Below are positions 63,101-64,000 of a stretch of DNA of 64,000 bases, one piece after another (the first letter of the stretch is position 1; each line of letters begins with the position of its first letter). The stretch covers positions 434,001 through 498,000 of the forward strand of contig NZ_JANIGL010000001.1 of the NCBI RefSeq assembly GCF_024518675.1. Reading direction: 5' to 3'. The position numbers and the translations under genes were made by a program. Source of the DNA: Pseudoalteromonas shioyasakiensis (GTDB lineage Bacteria > Pseudomonadota > Gammaproteobacteria > Enterobacterales > Alteromonadaceae). The notes beneath the pieces are model-generated. The model had not been told where the DNA came from. It was given only the letters and a program-made list of their open reading frames with translations, and ran no database searches.

Positions 63101-64000
63101 CAAAATCAGCAACGCCTTGATTATCAAGCAGCATTGAGAAATCCATAATCCAGTTGATACGACCATCGCTGGTTTTAACTGAATAAGGTGTTTCACCAAT
63201 TACCCGCAGGCCAAAGTTTTCAAGCATTGGCATGACATCAGATAAATGGATTGGCTCATCTTTATGAAACAAGCTTAAACGAACAATGTTGCTGTTTGCT
63301 TCTTCTTGAGGACGATAAAACAACATTTCTAATTTGTTTTCATCGTTTAATAATTCAAGCTTTTCAATATCAACAACCGCAGCACTGGGTAATACTTCAT
63401 CTTTATAAGAACGGGCAAAGGCATTGCAATACTTACGATTTAGGTCGTTACCGCGGGCTTCACCTGCAGACTCTAGTAAGGCTGCTTGAAGTTTATCTTC
63501 CCAAGTGCGAGCCGCTTCAATTAAATTATTTTCGATGTCTTTCACTTTATATTCGATATTGTTATTAGTCACACGCACAATGTAATGAGTTCGCGCCAAT
63601 GTAGACTCAGAGAAGAAAGTAGTAAATTCGACCTTATCGTCAGAATTAAATGCATTAGCTAAAATAGCTTGGGTTTCGCGGCGTAGCGCTGTGTTATAGC
63701 GCTCACGTGGTACATAGACCATACACGAGAAAAAGCGTCCGTAAGCATCTTTACGCACAAACAAACGACACATATCACGTTCTTGTACTTGTAATACGCC
63801 CATTGCTACTTCTAATAACTCATGCTCACGAGCTTGTACTAGTTCGTCACGAGGGTAAGTTTCTAAAATATTTAGCACGGCTTTATAAGCATGGGTACCT
63901 TTAGCAAAGTCACACATTTCCATAATGCGATTAATTTTACTTTTTAAAACGGGTACATCAACGGCGCTATTATTATAAAAACTAGAAGAAAATAAGCCGA
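60141..64000 (-). CDS. gdhB: NAD-specific glutamate dehydrogenase, 180-kDa type (partial)
   Basis: The carboxy-terminal ~1286 residues of a family usually near 1600. The frame runs open to base 64000 upstream of the first Met, so the gene is cut by the window edge, not truncated. The catalytic core shows [21 protein letters not shown] and [14 protein letters not shown] near residues 480-520 of the visible part, and [16 protein letters not shown] with the Rossmann region. It deaminates glutamate to 2-oxoglutarate for amino acid catabolism; long helical flanks give allosteric control. It is followed by its terminator and then pyrD. Confidence 0.92.
   Translation of the reverse strand, partial: [1285 protein letters not shown]

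Noticed and set aside
63921..64000. Apparent short NAD glutamate dehydrogenase starting at an internal Met near 63923
   Set aside because: The frame is open upstream to the window edge and the family is about 325 residues longer, so it is an edge-cut gene, not a truncated one.
1..64000. CRISPR arrays, insertion sequences, prophage or restriction/defence genes
   Set aside because: I saw no direct repeat arrays, transposase motifs, phage genes or known defence domains on either strand.

Overview
This is an AT-rich stretch of core chromosome from a marine gammaproteobacterium of the order Alteromonadales, most likely Pseudoalteromonas or a close relative. The evidence is gene content and order: seqA-pgm, ybfF-ybfE-fldA-fur, gyrA-serC-aroA-cmk-rpsA-ihfB-lapA-lapB-pyrF, ubiG-nrdA-nrdB-yfaE and pyrD-zapC-rlmKL-uup. 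Families typical of this order (DUF3083, DUF3466, DUF3025, a 180-kDa NAD glutamate dehydrogenase) support it. I see no prophage, insertion sequence, CRISPR array or defence island. The genus is an inference from gene order and protein similarity recalled from memory.

Layout. 0-7 kb holds envelope and transport genes: an OmpA-like periplasmic protein, a NatAB-type ABC exporter with a DUF3025 gene, an M28 lipoprotein peptidase and a putative metal exporter. 7-12 kb holds the branched-chain 2-oxoacid dehydrogenase operon and astE. 12-17 kb carries pgm, seqA, ybfF, a DUF2788 gene, ybfE, fldA and fur. 17-24 kb carries glnS, a DUF3083 gene, trhO, an RhlE-type helicase and a CvfB-like protein. 24-34 kb is a leftward block running from gyrA down to pyrF. 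34.5-40 kb is a rightward block: ubiG, a HAD phosphatase, nrdA, nrdB, yfaE. 40-49 kb mixes a diguanylate cyclase, yaeQ, a zinc-type TonB receptor, an FKBP isomerase, tRNA-Ser(UGA), two small membrane proteins, a nitroreductase and fadH. 49-64 kb has sppA, ansA, a DUF3466 protein, uup, a glutaredoxin-like protein, rlmKL, zapC, pyrD and most of an NAD glutamate dehydrogenase cut by the window edge.

The most informative non-coding signals are regulatory. Two pairs of NrdR-type boxes, each spaced exactly 31 bp, lie upstream of nrdA with a perfect DnaA box between the pairs. Two Zur-like boxes precede a TonB receptor with histidine/acid-rich loops. A perfect 16-bp LiuR-like palindrome precedes the branched-chain dehydrogenase operon. 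A FadR-like site precedes fadH. The rpsA leader is structured and lacks a Shine-Dalgarno sequence. In several places a hairpin or terminator abuts the next gene: sppA/ansA, M28 peptidase/metal exporter, gdh/pyrD and tRNA-Ser/small membrane protein. This suggests regulated or read-through expression.

I found no clear new multi-gene system. The best leads are the doubled NrdR architecture, the start-codon-abutting hairpins and a few uncharacterised small genes. Several start codons were moved inward from the longest reading frame on Shine-Dalgarno and family-length grounds; each entry says so.
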